DNA from: a virus
IMG/VR virus record: IMGVR_UViG_3300007734_000682
Location: 1-40,132 of that record
DNA: 40,132 nucleotides
Strand: one strand, 5' to 3'
Shown: positions 38,594 to 40,132 of the stretch, piece after piece
Position numbering within the stretch: the first letter of the stretch is position 1
Layout of the letters: the number at the start of each line of letters is the position of its first letter
Notes under the pieces: model-generated
The model's input: only the letters and a program-made list of their open reading frames with translations
What the model was told of the DNA's origin: nothing
The model's database searches: none
Made by a program: the position numbers and the translations under genes

Positions 38594-39127
38594 TCACCCC
38601 TTAATTCCATAAAGCGCAAAAGAAGAACCTGTTACAAAATCACCTTGTCCGGGTTGTGGAAAAATGTCTATGCGTGTAATTGCGGCGGTGTTGTACCAAA
38701 CATTTGAAATATCCATAATATAGTTACCTGAGTTAGTGCCTTGATGACAACGCGCCACTTTATTTTTATTAGTGTTGCGATAATCAAGAAAATCTATCGT
38801 CACGCAATGTGGATATGTTGAACCCGTGTTATATCCACCATACATAACATTTGTGTTCGCAGAACCACTATTAGCAGAAACTCTGCTTGTTCCTGTGGCG
38901 TAAGAAAAATGATAACGATAGTTTGAACCTGTATCACTATTTAGACGAAACTGAAAATCTCCAGCGCCATATAGACACGCAATACGAAGTTGTAAATGAG
39001 TATAGTCGGCAGAAATGTTATTGAAAGTTATTGTGTTTTTTGACGCTCCTAATGTTTCTGAAGCAATAGAAAAATAAGAAGTAGTTGCTTGTAAATAAGA
39101 AGAAGCAATAGTTCCAAGAATAGGCAT
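38594..39127 (-). CDS. Adhesin-like protein, paralogue 1
   Basis: A 177-residue protein starting at ATG 39127 on the fibre gene's stop (TAATG). It has NTITFNNISADYTHLQLRIA, NSDTGSNYRYHFS in the middle, and NTAAITRIDIFPQPGQGDF then SFALYGIKG at the end. The pattern is close to paralogue 2, while the middle has diverged. Possibly receptor-binding modules at the fibre tip. Confidence 0.78.
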   Translation of the reverse strand: MPILGTIASSYLQATTSYFSIASETLGASKNTITFNNISADYTHLQLRIACLYGAGDFQFRLNSDTGSNYRYHFSYATGTSRVSANSGSANTNVMYGGYNTGSTYPHCVTIDFLDYRNTNKNKVARCHQGTNSGNYIMDISNVWYNTAAITRIDIFPQPGQGDFVTGSSFALYGIKG

Positions 39128-40132
39128 TAGGAAATATCTCCCACTACATACCAAGTATCTGTTCCTGTTTTGATACAAGTAGCAGATGAATTTTGTGCGC
39201 GTAGTTTAGGTGCGGTTGAAGTAGCACCTGTTGAAGCAACTGTTGTTGTTGCAGGAGTTGAAGCCTGAATAGTAAGTTGTCCTGCGCCTGTTTGAATAAT
39301 TGTAATTTGAGTTCCAGTTGGGAAAGCAACTGAAGCATTAGTTGGAATGTTAATTGTTCCTGCGGTTGCTCCGTTAGATGCTAAAAGAATATCTCCTTGG
39401 TCTGTAAGAACAAGAGTATAAGCATTAGTTGTAAAAGAAGGAGTTACAAGTGCTTGCGTAATAACGGCGCTGGTAAGTGTTGGAGTTGTAAGAGTTGGGC
39501 TAGTGCCAAATACAAGAGCGCCTGAACCAGTTTCGTCAGTAACCGCAGAAGCAAGATTAGCAGAAGAAGGAGTTGCTAAAAATGTTGCTACGCCAGTTCC
39601 TAATCCTGATACTCCTGTTGATACGGGTAATCCTGTGCAATTTGTTAAAGTTCCTGATGTTGGAGTTCCCAAAATAGGTGTAACTAAAGTTGGAGATGTA
39701 GCAAATACATTTGCTCCTGTTCCAGTTTCATCTGTTAATGCCGCTGCTAAATTCGCGCTTGAAGGAGTAGCAAGAAATGTAGCAACTCCAGTTCCTAAAC
39801 CTGATACACCTGTGCTGATAGGCAAACCTGTGGCATTTGTAAGAGTACCGCTAGATGGTGTTCCAAGTGCGCCACCATTCACAACGGGTGCGCCAGCCGT
39901 TCCAACATTTACTGCTAGAGCAGTTGCTACGCCAGTTCCAAGACCATTAACGCCAGTGCTAATAGGTAATCCTGTTGCGTTAGTTAATGTTGCGCTAGAT
40001 GGCGTTCCTAACGCTCCGCCATTAGTTACAAAAGCACCTGCGGAACCAACATTTGTTCCTAATGCAGTAGCAACGCCAGTTCCAAAAGCAGTAATACCAG
40101 TTCCACCATTGGCAACAGATACAGGAGTTGAA
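39127..40132 (-). CDS. Tail fibre protein, repeat region and C-terminus (continues across the right edge)
   Basis: Open from the right edge of the window to TAA 39127-39129. It contains repeated fibre shaft units (ALGTPSSGTLTNATGLPIST, GLGTGVATFLATPSSANL) and ends in an end domain (IPTNASVAFPTGTQITIIQT to WYVVGDIS) shared with the protein at 496-1536. The first full codon is at 40131, which fits the frame of the N-terminal part at 1-248. An ATG at 39882 is internal and not the true start. Confidence 0.82.
   Translation of the reverse strand, partial: STPVSVANGGTGITAFGTGVATALGTNVGSAGAFVTNGGALGTPSSATLTNATGLPISTGVNGLGTGVATALAVNVGTAGAPVVNGGALGTPSSGTLTNATGLPISTGVSGLGTGVATFLATPSSANLAAALTDETGTGANVFATSPTLVTPILGTPTSGTLTNCTGLPVSTGVSGLGTGVATFLATPSSANLASAVTDETGSGALVFGTSPTLTTPTLTSAVITQALVTPSFTTNAYTLVLTDQGDILLASNGATAGTINIPTNASVAFPTGTQITIIQTGAGQLTIQASTPATTTVASTGATSTAPKLRAQNSSATCIKTGTDTWYVVGDIS
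39540..40060. repeat. Imperfect tandem repeats in the fibre gene
   Basis: Three related units of roughly 40-67 codons, each with GxPxSGTLTNxTGLPxSTGVxGLGTGVAT, lie at about 40060-39920, 39880-39740 and 39680-39540. The DNA is also similar. Such repeats can recombine and change the shaft length. Confidence 0.8.

Noticed and set aside
39127-39882. ATG at 39882 as the start of the fibre gene
   Set aside because: The frame stays open with the same repeat pattern to the right edge and joins the N-terminal part at the left edge.
1-40132. tRNA genes, CRISPR arrays and insertion sequences
   Set aside because: Looked for T-loop motifs, regularly spaced repeats and transposase motifs; none could be supported by eye.

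Overview
The window looks like the complete genome of a tailed double-stranded DNA phage (siphovirus type), about 40.1 kb, cut open inside a tail-fibre gene. The reading frame running off the left edge (1-248, minus strand) continues without a frame change into the frame entering from the right edge (40132 down to 39127), as expected if the molecule is circular or circularly permuted. The host is not stated by the sequence. The A+T-rich base use, Mu-F-type head protein, pyrimidine-dimer-excision-like protein, DUF932 protein, ABC-ATPase/acetyltransferase fusion and many small zinc-knuckle proteins suggest a phage of low-GC (aquatic?) Actinobacteria; this is inference. I see no integrase, repressor, tRNA, CRISPR array or insertion sequence, so a lytic lifestyle is likely.

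Nearly every gene is on the minus strand. Read in that direction from the non-coding region at about 31.9-32.7 kb: (1) a cassette of small genes at 31.8-30.7 kb, bounded by two type II hammerhead ribozymes and holding a predicted pseudoknot; (2) early genes at 30.6-19.4 kb: a DUF932 protein, Bet/RecT annealing protein, Cas4/RecB-like nuclease, a replication-initiation-like protein, a secreted lysozyme-like protein, RusA resolvase, HNH nuclease, SSB, a MerR-like HTH, a ParB-like protein and a Mom-like ATPase-acetyltransferase; (3) packaging and head at 19.4-9.0 kb: TerS, TerL, three appendage-like proteins, portal, MuF protein, protease with a nested scaffold, and capsid protein with an inserted beta-domain; (4) connectors and tail at 9.0-1.5 kb, with a -1 frameshift in the tail-assembly chaperones; (5) fibres and adhesins at 1.5-0 kb and 40.1-37.6 kb, including three tandem paralogues; (6) a minor tail protein and the lysis genes at 37.3-35.1 kb; (7) an HNH nuclease, small proteins and a metallophosphoesterase at 35.0-33.0 kb. 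Only two short genes, at 32.74-33.07 kb, are on the plus strand.

The standout observation is the ribozyme pair. Both have the complete conserved core (CUGAUGA, GAAA, cleavage after a GUC) and fully paired stems, both sit directly before a ribosome binding site and start codon, and together they would cut out a 1,190-nt RNA carrying four small genes. Other points of interest are the ParB plus ABC-GNAT (Mom-like) pair, a candidate DNA-modification module; an H-type pseudoknot leader inside the ribozyme-bounded cassette; and a roughly 840-bp non-coding region dense in inverted repeats that may hold the origin or control region.
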